A program made the translations under genes and the position numbers. A stretch of DNA of 29,921 nucleotides, from the NCBI GenBank assembly GCA_001586965.3, contig LUCW03001634.1, positions 1-29,921 on the forward strand, written 5' to 3'. Shown one piece after another: positions 9,731 through 18,850 of the stretch (its first letter is position 1; the number at the start of each line of letters is the position of its first letter). Below the pieces are notes generated by a model, which worked only from the letters and a program-made list of their open reading frames with translations, did no database searches and was not told the DNA's origin. This DNA comes from Sphaeroforma sirkka (taxonomy: Eukaryota > Opisthokonta > Ichthyosporea > Ichthyophonida).

Positions 9731-9843
9731 GCATATATTACTAATCACTCCAATTTGCTCTAGATTTATAATAATAATAAAATCTGCATGATGTATATAT
9801 ATATATATGAAAATCACGCAAACGTATCAAACCGAGCAAAACG
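9731..9843. repeat. direct repeat, copy B (copy A at 9365-9482)
   Basis: Same order of blocks as copy A: the ATTACTAATCACTCC block, the CTCTAGATTTA block, a TA run, and the ATCAAACCGAGCAAAACG block. Differences are mostly in the A-rich middle. Confidence 0.85.
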
Positions 9844-9870
9844 GAAGGTGGGGATTTCTTTTCACTTATC

Positions 9871-10026
9871 TGTGCTCGGAACTTTTTGCTCCTGTCGTAG
9901 TTTGCAAGCTCCTTTCGGCTATCCGGTTCTGAGGGAGATCAACTCTCCTGTGCTCGGAAGACTTTGCTCCTGTCGTACTTTACAAGCTCCTTTCAGCTAC
10001 CCGGTTCTGAGGGAGATCAACTCCTG
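9871..10026. repeat. tandem pair of 78-bp units
   Basis: Units at 9871-9948 and 9949-10026 both run from TGTGCTCGGA through TTGCTCCTGTCGTA and AAGCTCCTTTC to GGTTCTGAGGGAGATCAACTC with few differences. They lie 90 bases inside the E1 5' LTR, so they would be in the 5' leader of the element RNA. Confidence 0.92.
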
Positions 10027-10114
10027 TAATTCGTCAATAAAATGAACTTCTCCGTCCACTATTATCCTCGAGATAAAATCGAATAATACACCTAAAGTAA
10101 CTAGTCGTAAAAAA

Positions 10115-10293
10115 TGTAGTAAACACATCAAAATACGATACTAAAACCTACTGAGTCTCCTGAGGCTCAGTGCGGTGTATTTATTCTTATATTTGATTGT
10201 CTACGTGGTCTACAAATAATTCACCTCGTGTGAATTAATTGTAAACTAATTCTAACTCCACACTGATAGTGGTTTAAGGGGACTTTTACCACA
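10115..10293 (-). repeat. E1 5' LTR
   Basis: 179 bp, matching 1310-1488. It starts TGTAGTAAAC and ends TTTTACCACA on the plus strand. The right flank AATA (10294-10297) repeats the left flank of the other LTR. The element promoter should lie here, reading to the left; I see no clear TATA box beyond general AT-richness. Confidence 0.95.
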
Positions 10294-10567
10294 AATATAT
10301 GTCCATGGTATTGTGCAACGATAGATTTCGCTACTATCGTACCTGTTGTATCCTAATTGTCGTTGAATATAAATTTTATACTATGCAATTATATACTAAC
10401 ATGATTGTGATCAATTGATCATTTACTGTCCATAATCGATGTCTATCTTGTTGTCCTTCATCAACTATTGTTCTACCGTTATGTATAATGTATTAGCGCC
10501 TCAAATCTATATCCTAATAACACCCACATTATATTTATCCGTACATTACTATGTTTTTTTCATTAAA

Positions 10568-10597
10568 TGAGATCACATTCAATTAAATGTGATCTCA
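10568..10597. repeat. 12-bp perfect inverted repeat
   Basis: TGAGATCACATT and AATGTGATCTCA separated by CAATTA. Stem and loop sizes resemble the 12-bp hairpin in the E3 LTRs (21955-21982), so this may mark E2's 3' LTR. The sequence itself is different. Confidence 0.85.
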
Positions 10598-10797
10598 ACA
10601 TTTCGAGTAGGCATGCGAGTGACTCTGTTTTGTTGTGTGTAGCGGAAGCCATGTATCTATAACGCACATGAGCTGCTCTAATATATGTAACAATTGAGCG
10701 GTGTAGCATGTGTATTTGCCGAGATATCCGTGTTTTAGTTGTGTTATATTTTGGTTATTGTATGTTTATGAATGTTATCGTTTGTCGAAAAAGTTTT

Positions 10798-10838
10798 ACG
10801 TTTATTACATAAATAAATAAACGTTTTGTGAAAACGTT
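10798..10838. repeat. two overlapping, mutually exclusive hairpins
   Basis: ACGTTTATT pairs with AATAAACGT (10798-10824), and AACGTTTT pairs with AAAACGTT around GTG (10820-10838). They share AACGT, so only one can form at a time. No function is known. Confidence 0.7.
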
Positions 10839-11284
10839 CATTGTTTTCTGATCAGGCCCACTTCTAGGCCGCGTTTTTTTGTGTTTATATACGCAAACGC
10901 ATATGACTAAAGTGTAAAACGCATGCAACTAAAAGCATAATGTTTATGAATTTTATCAATTATTGTTCGCCTCTCGTCCGCCTATGGTGCGGGCGGTTAC
11001 CATTATGCTATATAATGACTCTAATAACATTGTACTATCCTCTTTTTTCTATCATCACAGGGTTGGCCGCGTGCGACACCCTTGTATGTGACGCTCACCA
11101 ACCCTGGGTATCAGTGACAACTCCCTGTTGTTCCTGACCATATCGTATTATACCTTTAAACCTATTTACTCTGGTCTGTTCTTGTTCTTAATGACTCGAA
11201 GTAGTATGTATGATATGCGCGTGGTGTGATGTCCTCATGAGCATACTTGAGATGGGTACGCTTTCCGTGACTCCGTCACAGCGC

Positions 11285-11442
11285 CTTATATGTTCCGCCT
11301 GCCACACCAATAAGGTTTTGCATGTTCCGTCGTCTACGTAATATGTCTCAACTGTATCGCTTCCTGCCTGCGTAAAACATCGCATATGTTCCGCCTGCTG
11401 TGTGATATAAGGTTGTACACCTTCCTCGTCGTCTACGTAAAA
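11285..11442. repeat. two degenerate copies of a repeat of about 98 bp
   Basis: Copies at 11285-11343 and 11382-11442 share ATATGTTCCGCCTG, then ATAAGGTT, then CGTCGTCTACGTAA. The open frame on the minus strand here simply reflects the repeat. Confidence 0.75.
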
Positions 11443-11480
11443 TAATGCTATCCAAATCAACACCTCTCATAGCGACTATG

Positions 11481-11785
11481 CAACACGCTTGAGGCTGCGG
11501 GTTCCTACCGACTCTCAAGTGTTCGCACAAATTTCAATGCGGCGTGTCCTCAAGGTTGCTCACCTCTGATTAAGAGTCAATACATCAGGGTGCTCACTTG
11601 TACTCTAAGCATCTAAATAACCATACGGACTATTCTGTCAACTATGATAGCCTCATGCAACACGCTAGTGAGGCTGCGGTTGCTCACCGACTTTAAAGTG
11701 CCTACGCAAAGTCAATGCGCCGTGTCCTCAGGGTTGCTCGCCACTGAGTTAGAGTCAACAGGGTGCTCGCCTGTACTCTAAGCAT
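11481..11785. repeat. two copies of a repeat of about 130 bp (period 177)
   Basis: Copies at 11481-11612 and 11658-11785 share CAACACGCT, GAGGCTGCGG, CGTGTCCTCA, GGTTGCTC, AGAGTCAA, CAGGGTGCTC and TACTCTAAGCAT. The position, between the E2 stop and its expected 3' LTR, parallels the repeat arrays of E1 and E3, but the unit differs. Confidence 0.85.
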
Positions 11786-12270
11786 ATAGATATACTTGCC
11801 ACTCACCACCACCGCTCGTGTTTAGCGACGTTTCGCATCGTGTGTTTGTTTGTTTCTATGTCTGTTACGTTAGTGTTGCACGTATATTATTATGACATTA
11901 GTGTAAGCCCTTGTATGTTTATATGTGCGTGATGTCTTCTTATAGTGTTTATATGTGGGTGATGTAGCAAATTACTTATATCATTTCCATTGTTGTCGAA
12001 TATGTATCATGTTTATCTATCGTATTGTATGTAAGCAATGTGTCTTCTATTATTGATCTGTGCAGCTCGTACATCATATATAGTCTAATACAGGTATCTG
12101 CTCTATATATAACAAGCTTTATTAAAAGAATATTACTGCTCGAACATCGACTATCGGTTATATGAATGTGTTGTCATCATCCACATACGCAGCAAGGTCA
12201 CAACCTCGGCCAGACATACCATCGACACAGGCTGCTCTAACCTGGTATCAGCCGTCGTTGTCGTCGACTC

Positions 12271-12412
12271 TCACGCGTTTGAATCCGTGTTGGGGTCGTC
12301 AAAGGCATCAGCTGTCACCCATGTATGAGATCCTTTCAACCAGCGTACCAAATATTACGACTGTTGAGTCGCCTCATTTTGACGGTGCGATGATGTGTCA
12401 AAATGTCGAACC
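12271..12412 (-). pseudogene. E2 chromodomain, frame-broken
   Basis: After the integrase tail (ESLWREGGSTF) one frame continues with DILTHHRTVK. The frame one base over then gives YLVRW (codons near 12341-12355), THTW-like SHTWVTADAFDDPNTD, and ends at a TGA at 12271-12273. These match YLVRW, PTW and AEAFDD of E1 and E3. One single-base change near 12356 separates the two halves. No longer tail is present. Confidence 0.75.
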
Positions 12413-13586
12413 GCCCTCTCTCCATAGAGATTCATCAAGTGGGGGTTTCGTAGCCCGATGTACAAGCCGAATAATCTCCACATTCACGGGTCGGTCTCTG
12501 AGCTTAGGCGACTTGCTGCCATCCTTTGCTCGTACATGGTAACTCTGATTTTCCCGCCTATGAATCACGTACGGACCAAGCAGTGGCTTCATGGCTTTGG
12601 TCATTGCTCCCTGAGCGAGTGTCATGACGACGTCCCCCGTCTTAAATTTCATCAAATCAAATTTACACATTTGATCCGTAGCCGCTGCCATGGCATCAGT
12701 ATACTAAATCGTTTTCTGATGAAGTTTTGGTAGGATAGTCTTCTCCAAATCATCCAGCCTCTTTAATTATGCATCATTTGTGGTAGGAATATGACCAGGT
12801 AAGTCATCAGTCATGTTTGCAAACGGGACATGTCGTGGAACAAAATAAACGCTGAATGGTGCTGATTTTTGACGTCGTGATATCCGAAGGTTCTGGTATA
12901 ACATAGTAAACAGTGGACGTTCATCCCACAACTCCGGACAACCAACACACAATGCGCGCACGCATTTGTGCGTTTCCTTATGTCGGCGCTCCGCCGCACC
13001 CAACGTCTGCGGTTGGGACGTCTTGTGTATAATGCCCAACGCTCGTGTGATGGATTTGACAATATTGTTTACAAATTCGGTGCCCTCGTCACTCTGAATC
13101 TTACGAGGAAATCCATGCTCACCAAACACTGGCACGAACTCTGCCGCCACTGTTTTTGCATCCTTCGCAGGTATCGCCCGTAGAAAAGAGTAGCCCGATG
13201 CCACATCAAGCACATGTAAAATATATTTATTTCCTTTAGTGGATGTGACCGCCATAGGAATGAAATCCATTTTTTTAATCCCAGGGATACCGAACGGTAA
13301 TATTCATTAAAGGATGTAAAGCTTTTTTCATCGTATCGTTGCGCAAGCATGTGCGACATAACTTGCGGACCTCTTCTGTGATTAGAAGCATCTGGCCCCA
13401 GTTATGTCCATCGTCACGCATCTGTTGTACTGTAACTGCTGAGGCCGGATGTCCTTGTTCATGAAATTGCCATGTCAACTGTATACGACGGTCCGCTTCC
13501 TCGTGCCCTGGATGGTTCATCACTGTAGCACCCGCATATATCTCATGAATTTGTGCGGCGATCTGTCGCGTTCGTTTCGTTATCAC
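12398..13586 (-). pseudogene. E2 integrase, in three frames
   Basis: The frame at 13275-13586 carries the zinc-binding part (HEQGHPAS, then RKLCRTC). The frame at 12767-13270 (167 residues) carries the whole catalytic core, open: Asp in VLDVASGY, Asp in QSDEGTEF, Glu in GAAERRHKET. It also has ending words shared with E3 (SAPFSVYF, RHVPFANMTDDLPG). The frame at 12398-12691 carries the C-terminal GPYVI of the GPY/F module and RLVHRATKPPLDESLW, which leads into the chromodomain. The core itself looks intact, the joins do not. Confidence 0.9.
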
Positions 13587-13626
13587 CGATTGTGCCCAAA
13601 TTTCCTGATAACGTGCACCAGCGTCT

Positions 13627-14094
13627 TCACACAGGTACCTCCAAGCCTAAGTCACACCAAAATGATGGATTAACTTTGTACCCAGATGGAGGGTCAATAC
13701 GTACCACGATGGTATGCTCCCACGGGTATTTACCACAAGCCTGGAAGCCGTGCTTCAAGAATATGTGAGCCGTATGTGGGATAAGTAGCGGGTCTGCTTG
13801 CATCAACAACAGAAGTAAAGGGAAGCATGACGTACGTTCGTTCAACGGTAAAAATATTGTTGCCGACGCCTTGTCCTTCAGCACCTTACGCAACACCTTA
13901 TGTAAAAGACGCCACGGTGGGTTCATCCATGCGTTGTATTTACTCCAGTCCAACTTAAACGCCCCGCCATCCTTGTCGTACGACCAGTATTGGCGAAGCT
14001 GAGCGTTATGACTCAAGGCAAAAGCGTCGACGTCGTTTGGTCTAAAGTGCTTCTTCCAGAAACAACTCCCAACATGACGTGCCCTCGTGAACAC
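13627..14094 (-). CDS. E2 methyltransferase-like (Dam-like) domain, open over its full length
   Basis: A 155-residue frame that covers the domain without a break: NDVDAFALSHNAQL, GGAFKLDW, AWMNPPW (WMNPPW codons at 13912-13929), VLRKVLKDKASATIFLPL, and a C-terminal stretch with PLLIPHTAHIFLKHG, GKYPWEHTIVVRI and PSFWCDLGL. The same C-terminal words appear in E3 (VLVPRTHT, GKTPWGHTVVARV, DPLFSQRLGF), so the whole 130-residue unit is conserved, not only the NPPW core. It sits between RNase H (ends near 14110) and integrase (starts near 13586). Methyltransferase homology is inferred from the DIRS Dam-like domain and the NPPW motif; I see no clear glycine-rich cofactor loop. Confidence 0.65.
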   Translation of the reverse strand: MFTRARHVGSCFWKKHFRPNDVDAFALSHNAQLRQYWSYDKDGGAFKLDWSKYNAWMNPPWRLLHKVLRKVLKDKASATIFLPLNERTSCFPLLLLLMQADPLLIPHTAHIFLKHGFQACGKYPWEHTIVVRIDPPSGYKVNPSFWCDLGLEVPV

Positions 14095-14109
14095 GACTCC
14101 ACATGTCTG

Positions 14110-14520
14110 GCAACCTGTTCAGTTCTCCAGGTATATGTGTAATAGTAAAATTGAGCTGTGCAATAATGTGATGCCATCGCTGCAACATATTATTCAGCTT
14201 TAGCTGTGTGTTCATGTAAATGAGAGCCTTATGGGCGGTGTGTACAGTAAACCGTTATCCAATGAGATATCATGAAAGTGACCCAAAGCATAAGTAAGTG
14301 CTAATAACTCTTTCATCCGGGTTGCATATGTTTGCTGTGCCTTGTTGAGAGTTTTCGAGAAGAACATCAGGTAATGTTTGCGTCCGTCAATCAATTGAAA
14401 CAATGCGCCACCAATTTTATAATCGCTTGCATCCGTCTCTAACTCAAGTGGTACACCATCAACAGGAAAGTTCAACCTGACTGCCGATACGATAGCCTCC
14501 TTCATCTGATCCCACGCCAA
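14110..14520 (-). pseudogene. E2 RNase H domain
   Basis: The frame at 14212-14520 has LETDASDYKIGGALFQ (first Asp) and MKELLALTYALGHF (Glu). It then drifts at the position where E3 has YLDGQRF-TDHKAL; the matching stretch (MNTQLKLN- and HIPGELN-like words) continues in another frame down to about 14110. The domain is thus present but frame-shifted in its middle. Confidence 0.8.
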
Positions 14521-14690
14521 TAGGTGTTCTGGCTTTCAACGATCCCCAATGGGCTCCTTTGGCCTAAGTTTAGAGAAGGTTCGGAGTGTAGCTACCTTGT
14601 GTGCAAAGTTCGGTAGATGCTCATGTAGAACGTTTGCTTATCCTAACGCAGAGGTAATATCCCTTTGAAATTTCGGAACTGGCCAGTCAA

Positions 14691-15525
14691 TTAAACGTTG
14701 CTGGTTCTCATGATCCACGTCAACGCCTTTAGCTGATATATCTTCTTTCCCAGGACCATCACCTCTCGGACCGCAAAGTGACATTTCTTCTGATTAAGTC
14801 TGAAGTTATTCTCCGTCAAGCGTCGAATGACCTCTTGAACCGTAGCAATGTGCTCCTCGTAATCGTCCGATGCAATTATTAGATCATCAACATAGCATTG
14901 TACGTCCAGTCCTGCCATCAAATTACTGATTGTACGTTGAAATTGGGATGTGAGTGTCGTCAATCCAAAGGGAGCCGACGCAAACGAGTACTGTTGACTG
15001 TTCCATGTAAACAAAAACATGTGCTGCGAATCGACGTGCACCGGTAACCGATGGTACGCGGCCGATAAGTCCAACGTGGTTTAGTAACGCTTGCCCTTTA
15101 AGTTGCTAAAGTTTTCGTTGACCTTCGGAAGCGTGAACTGATCGCCGCAGGTCCGAGCACACGCGCACCTTGATAAGCTCACCTGACGGTGTGAATGATG
15201 GTACTGCCAACAAGGGAAGGTTAACGATCGACGCCGATGTTCGACGACTGGTGACCAGTTTGTGTTCCCATTTGTCTACTTGCTTCGTTACATGTGGTTT
15301 GTATTTATCAGATAAAAAAATTTCTTGTTTGCCGACGTAGGCCCAGGAGTTTATCTCGAGGAATAGGGAGTGGCACCTCACTACCCGGGAGGGTGCAACG
15401 AGCTGCATCCAGAATAATGTCATTAGCATCCAGGTACTGGCGTAGGCGCGCGCGTATATCACCTGGCTCGGACAAGTCTGGGGCCATTTGAAGATTGATT
15501 GGTTCCAATAGCTCATCCATAACAT
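14691..15525 (-). pseudogene. E2 reverse transcriptase
   Basis: The frame at 15106-15525 carries IVNLPLLAVPSFTPSGELIK and RVCSDLR, then loses frame. The frame at 14691-15074 carries MDLSAAYHRLPV (first catalytic Asp), FASAPFGLTTLTSQFQRT, the active site YVDD in QCYVDDLIIASDDY, and LNQKKCHFAVREVMVLGKK before drifting. A stop and frame change separate the halves near 15080-15150. Stops further downstream break the thumb region (14540-14690). Confidence 0.87.
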
Positions 15526-15577
15526 TACGATTAATCTCTAGAAATGGAGATACCAATCCACTTAAGCCTAATCCCAA
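15308..15577 (-). CDS. E2 protease-RT linker and start of pol
   Basis: An 89-residue frame with MDELLEPINLQ matching the DKLLEPIP and EELLEPIP words of E1 and E3. It then has an Arg/Leu-rich helix and RRQTRNFFI just before the RT. It overlaps the end of the protease frame by ten bases and lies in the -1 frame relative to it. The switch point is earlier than in E1 and E3: here GLGL is already in the pol frame. Confidence 0.6.
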   Translation of the reverse strand: MGLGLSGLVSPFLEINRNVMDELLEPINLQMAPDLSEPGDIRARLRQYLDANDIILDAARCTLPGSEVPLPIPRDKLLGLRRQTRNFFI

Positions 15578-15870
15578 CTCACCATAATATCCATACCCAA
15601 TATTATATCAATGCTATCCGGTGGGTTTATAAGTTCAAATGTACAACCCTCAGAAGCAGCTGACCCGTACTGGACCTTTGTTGCTTGTGTTTTGCCCAAG
15701 CGTGGAGTCCTGAAGGCAGACAAAAAGGCTTTGTCTGCCAAGTATATGTAACTATCCTTGGCCGGTGGTGTAATAGAGAGGTGTGCCTTAGCTGCGGATG
15801 CCTGAGGGATGACTGAACGGTTGGCCCCCGTATCAATATGGGTGCGCATGTCATGTCCGTTCACTTGCAA
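15568..15870 (-). pseudogene. E2 retropepsin-type aspartic protease
   Basis: The open part starts at an internal Met but homology extends upstream: FALKDKLFPTDNRV at about 15881-15922 is in the same frame, separated by a TAA at the place where E1 has Phe and E3 has Tyr. Active site HIDTGANRSVI, followed by SYIYLADKAFLS, and IDIILGMDIM matching the I-L-G strand. The loss of one aromatic codon to a stop is typical decay. Confidence 0.85.
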
Positions 15871-15981
15871 AGTAATTTATACACGGTTGTCAGTAGGAAA
15901 CAATTTATCTTTTAATGCAAATATTATTGTTGCCGTACGACCAAATGACATGCACATTTTCACATCAGGCACCCCAGCCTG

Positions 15982-16368
15982 TCAGTCCGAATCTGTTCCA
16001 ACTTCCCAACCATCGGGTGTCTGCTCTTCTTCCATCAACTCATCGTCACTCTGCACATATGACTCATCGACCAAATCATGAATGTGCATCACTTCAGTCT
16101 CTCCCATCTCGGTGGTTGGTTGATCAGGCATAATATCACCGTCCACTAAGTTAACACGGGGTCGGAAATTAGTACCCAATCCGTGAGTTTCGCGTGTCGA
16201 TGGGTTTGTAGCCTGAACTGTTGCCCCACCATTATGTGTGCGGCTACCTGCGCTAGTCTGGACCGGTACTCGGTAAGTAAGGACAACGACTGGCATGTCC
16301 TGGTCCCGGCAGAATGTTTTGTTCACATGACCGACAACGAACCCGTGGGTCCGATGTAGGCGGTGCAT
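15982..16368 (-). CDS. E2 gag-protease linker, ending in a UGA shared in position with E1 and E3
   Basis: A 128-residue open frame. The last 40 residues are acidic (DLVDESYVQSDDELMEEEQ) and end GWEVGTDSD before a UGA at 15982-15984. The same frame then runs QAGVPDVKMC and into the protease. The N-terminal part has no zinc knuckle in this frame; the other frame holds a decayed remnant (ACTAYIGP) where E1 has CYACRAGAP. Confidence 0.6.
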   Translation of the reverse strand: MHRLHRTHGFVVGHVNKTFCRDQDMPVVVLTYRVPVQTSAGSRTHNGGATVQATNPSTRETHGLGTNFRPRVNLVDGDIMPDQPTTEMGETEVMHIHDLVDESYVQSDDELMEEEQTPDGWEVGTDSD

Positions 16369-16432
16369 GCGGGTTGGCGCGTGTATTTGCTCCCGTACGC
16401 AGATTTGGGCGTGATCGCGAGTTCTCCGAAAT

Positions 16433-16610
16433 TCATAGAGGTCGCAAAAACTTGTCTTGACGATTTTCTTCTGCTTTATCGATGTTCACACGGAATACAT
16501 CGCGCATCTTTTCATACGAGTAGGTTCGCCACTGTGGATACATTCGAAGAGTATCCCGGTAGTACGCCCCACCTGCAGCTTGGCGTATAAGATTAAGTAT
16601 ACCATGGTTG
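16433..16610 (-). pseudogene. E2 gag fragment, C-terminal part of the capsid
   Basis: Read from 16610 leftward, the open frame has ILNLIRQAAGGAYYRDTLRM, then PQW, then a helix with KMRDVF, and stops at 16433-16435. It aligns with NHCLIQAL...TYERTLQHH of E1 gag. Its reading frame continues across the family-B solo LTR into 17210-17270 (word NPLQVYRNH). Confidence 0.6.
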
Positions 16611-17209
16611 TGTAGAAATACGGCCTCCGGTCAGTCTAAAATATCAAGATCAAATGAGATAACATAGTGGTTTTTAATTATATTTAAAATAATTTAATAC
16701 AAATTCTTTTTCCAATATTTCCAAAGTGTTCTAAATTCATTTTGATGGCTCCAATAGCCTGAGTGTTTGATATGACTCATTTACTTGTACCTATCTGAAA
16801 CGATGGTAGATGTAGGATATTATAAACTAAACTTTATAATCTCTTAACTACTACTTACAGGTTTTGGTCCTCCCGCCAATTTCCAAAACCCAATAAGTCT
16901 TTTTCTTTTTTGACTTTTCTTCAGATGGAACTTTATTTATATTAGCCAATGTATTAACTTGACTTACGTTCTTATGTATATCTACAAATTAGGTATGTGG
17001 TCATGAACACTTAGTACTTCTAGTGAAAACTATTTAATAAAGAGCAGCTAGAGGTACGTCCTGTGTGATCGAAAATATTAAGGCACTTACCAAGAGGCAG
17101 TCCCGATCATTCTTACAAAAGCTACCACGGCTAAATCCTAACTGACTTAAGTTGTATCTTAGTTTATATAACATAGTTTGAAACATAGAAATATCCATCG
17201 GAGTTTACA
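16611..17209 (+). repeat. solo LTR of family B inserted in E2 gag
   Basis: 599 bp, TGTAGAAATACGG to GGAGTTTACA, flanked on both sides by GTTG (16607-16610 and 17210-17213). It matches the E4 5' LTR at 18851-19443 over its whole length with scattered differences. A single LTR with a perfect duplication and no internal region is the scar of recombination between the two LTRs of a former full element. Confidence 0.93.
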
Positions 17210-17464
17210 GTTGCGGTATACTTGTAGGGGGTTCTCATACTTTCGCATTTCCGTTTCGTTTGTCGACCGTTATTGAACACATCTTCAGAGTCTCATTCGA
17301 CGAATGAACTAGACCCTGTAGCGCACGCGCATTGTCTATGCGTCCGCCCGCTTCTGCCTGCATTATTCGTTGGGTTAGTTACAAAACTTGCATTTTCATC
17401 TCGACTGCTGTCGATGCAGTAATGCAAGGCTTCGTAGGGTCCGAGCCTTTATGACTTCACTGCC
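17210..17464 (-). pseudogene. E2 gag fragment, middle capsid part
   Basis: On the minus strand one frame gives YEALHYCIDSSRDENASF, comparable with FKAAKATIDYLRDNHNEL of E1. A second frame near the left end gives RKYENPLQVYRNH, leading into the next fragment. At least one frame change lies between them. The fragment is bounded by two LTR insertions. Confidence 0.5.
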
Positions 17465-18293
17465 TGTGCAAATTTCGATGGATATTTCTATGTTTTAAAC
17501 TATGTTTTACAAACTAAGATACAATTTAAATCAGTTAGGATTTATCAGTGGTAGATTGTGAAAGAATGATTGGGACTGCCTCTTGGTAAGAGCCTTAATA
17601 TCCTCGATCACACAGGACGTACCTCTAGTTGTTCTACATTGAATATTTTTTACTAGAAGTACTAAGTGTTCATGACCACATGTCTAATTTGTAGATAGAC
17701 ATAATGTAGAGTTTGAGAGTACTGATAAAGATACGACCAAAGGAAACAAAATACCTCTTCTCAAGTACAAATCTCTCAGCTAGGTTAAGTCCTAGGTGAA
17801 GAGATTCGTCCTGAGTCTTTATTCTGAACTTTAGGATTCTGATAATTCACTAGACTCATATTCTCACTTGAGTGTTTCTCTCACACGCGGCCCTTGGATA
17901 TTTGTCCAAGTGCCCCGCCATATTCCTAATGACTTCAATATCAGGAATTGGGTCAGAAACCTGAAACTCAGGATTTGGGAATCCTGAGATTTCGGAATTC
18001 TGGAATCTGACAATATGCCAATAATGGTGCCCAAATGCTACAATAAGAACGTAAGTCAAGTTTATACTTTAGCTAATATAAATAAAGTTCCATCTGAAGA
18101 AAAGTTAAAAAAAGAAAAAGACATTGATTTTGGAGATTGGCGGGAGGACCAAAACCTGTAAGTAGTAGTTCAGAGATTATAAAATGTAGCTTATAATATC
18201 CTACATCTACTATCGTCTCAAATAGATCCAAGTAAGTGAGTCATACCAAATACTCAGGCTATTGGAGCCATCAAAGTAAATTTTAAACAGCTT
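17465..18293 (-). repeat. family-B LTR, inverted and 5'-truncated, split by a family-C LTR
   Basis: The minus strand matches the family-B LTR from about base 120 of the LTR to its end (TCGAAATTTGCACA here). The first part of the LTR is missing. TGCC occurs directly on both sides (17461-17464 and 18294-18297), and the E2 gag frame is continuous across the gap (DTLRDLSSSA into VKS). This fits a real insertion with a 4-bp duplication. The truncated end lacks TG/CA. The sequence is interrupted at 17701-18046 by the family-C LTR. Confidence 0.75.
17705..18042. repeat. solo LTR of a third family (C)
   Basis: 338 bp, TGTAGAGTTTGAG to AAATGCTACA, with TGTAG/CTACA inverted ends. It is flanked by ATAA on both sides (17701-17704 and 18043-18046). 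Removing it and one ATAA restores the family-B LTR sequence exactly where it is interrupted. It contains several short inverted repeats (CCTAGG, GGATT...AATCC). No other copy is seen in the window. Orientation cannot be told. Confidence 0.88.
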
Positions 18294-18850
18294 TGCCGAC
18301 GACGATAAATCTCGAAGAGTGTCCATGTCCAAGTATAAATCCACAGGTTCCAAAAAAAAAATTCTACCAGGCGATTTCACCAAGGATTTTAAGTCCTGAT
18401 TCCAATCTGGATCATTAGACGGCATCTCATCAGGGGTCGGAATTCATTAACCGTAAGGAGCCACCTGAGGTATAGGCTTCGTACGTCCAATTTTACGTTT
18501 CACGGGGCTAATTTGGTTCATATTGTTAGACCCTATGTCATGTAACAGGCGAGTGGGTGTTGACCCTGCCTGAGTTGGGCGTTGAAGAGCCCAACGTTGT
18601 TGCACTGTCGGTTTGGTCTGAGTCTCAGAAAAGTCTTCATCCACTGTCGCCTGGTTCAAGTTAGACGTTGGCCCTCCGAAAGCAAACGGGTTAATTCCAA
18701 ATAAATTTCGACCTTTTTGGCATCTTCAGGTGCAGGTTTCTTGGCAAGTGCTGACTCCATCTTATCGCATAGCTCGGTTAAACGGCGAGGGTTTTGAATC
18801 AACTGTCTCAGCAACCGATCACAAGCTTGCTTACCCAACGTTGGCAACGG
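18294..18850 (-). pseudogene. E2 gag fragment, N-terminal part
   Basis: Three frames on the minus strand. The one at 18656-18847 has LTELCDKMESALAKKPAPED, comparable with DELCQAIEENN of E3 gag. The one at 18447-18659 is a Gln/Thr/Pro-rich linker. The third has FFLEPVDLYLDMDTLRDLSS (18294-18360), comparable with SNRYYLHDIMERDTRGALLE. Order and direction fit one gag gene. It is cut at its upstream end by the E4 LTR at 18851. Confidence 0.5.

Larger units (their letters stand above)
10298..12270 (-). other. non-coding stretch, probably the 3' region of E2
   Basis: No protein motif is visible. It follows the E2 chromodomain stop at 12271 on the minus strand, so E2's 3' untranslated region and 3' LTR should lie here, possibly continuing across the E1 insertion into 1-1305. 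I could not find the LTR boundary because E2's 5' LTR lies outside the window. It contains two sets of tandem repeats and several strong hairpins, described separately. Confidence 0.45.
12271..18850 (-). mobile_element. E2: older Ty3/gypsy chromodomain element, disrupted by four later insertions
   Basis: The minus-strand domain order matches E1 and E3: gag pieces, linker with shared stop, protease, RT, RNase H, methyltransferase-like domain, integrase, chromodomain. Proteins are clearly more divergent from E1 and E3 than those two are from each other. Gag is cut at 18850, 18293/17465 and 17209/16611 by LTR sequences with their own 4-bp duplications. Deleting each insertion and one duplication copy restores order in gag. 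Element ends: the 3' end lies in 10298-12270 or beyond E1; the 5' end lies past E4, outside the window. It is the oldest element here, judged by nesting. Confidence 0.85.

Noticed and set aside
10940..11137. 65-residue hydrophobic frame as a small membrane protein
   Set aside because: No conserved motif, and composition is that of AT-rich non-coding sequence with repeats; there is no support beyond an open frame.
12162..12542. 126-residue plus-strand frame
   Set aside because: It overlaps the E2 chromodomain and integrase tail on the other strand, where clear motifs exist; it is a shadow.
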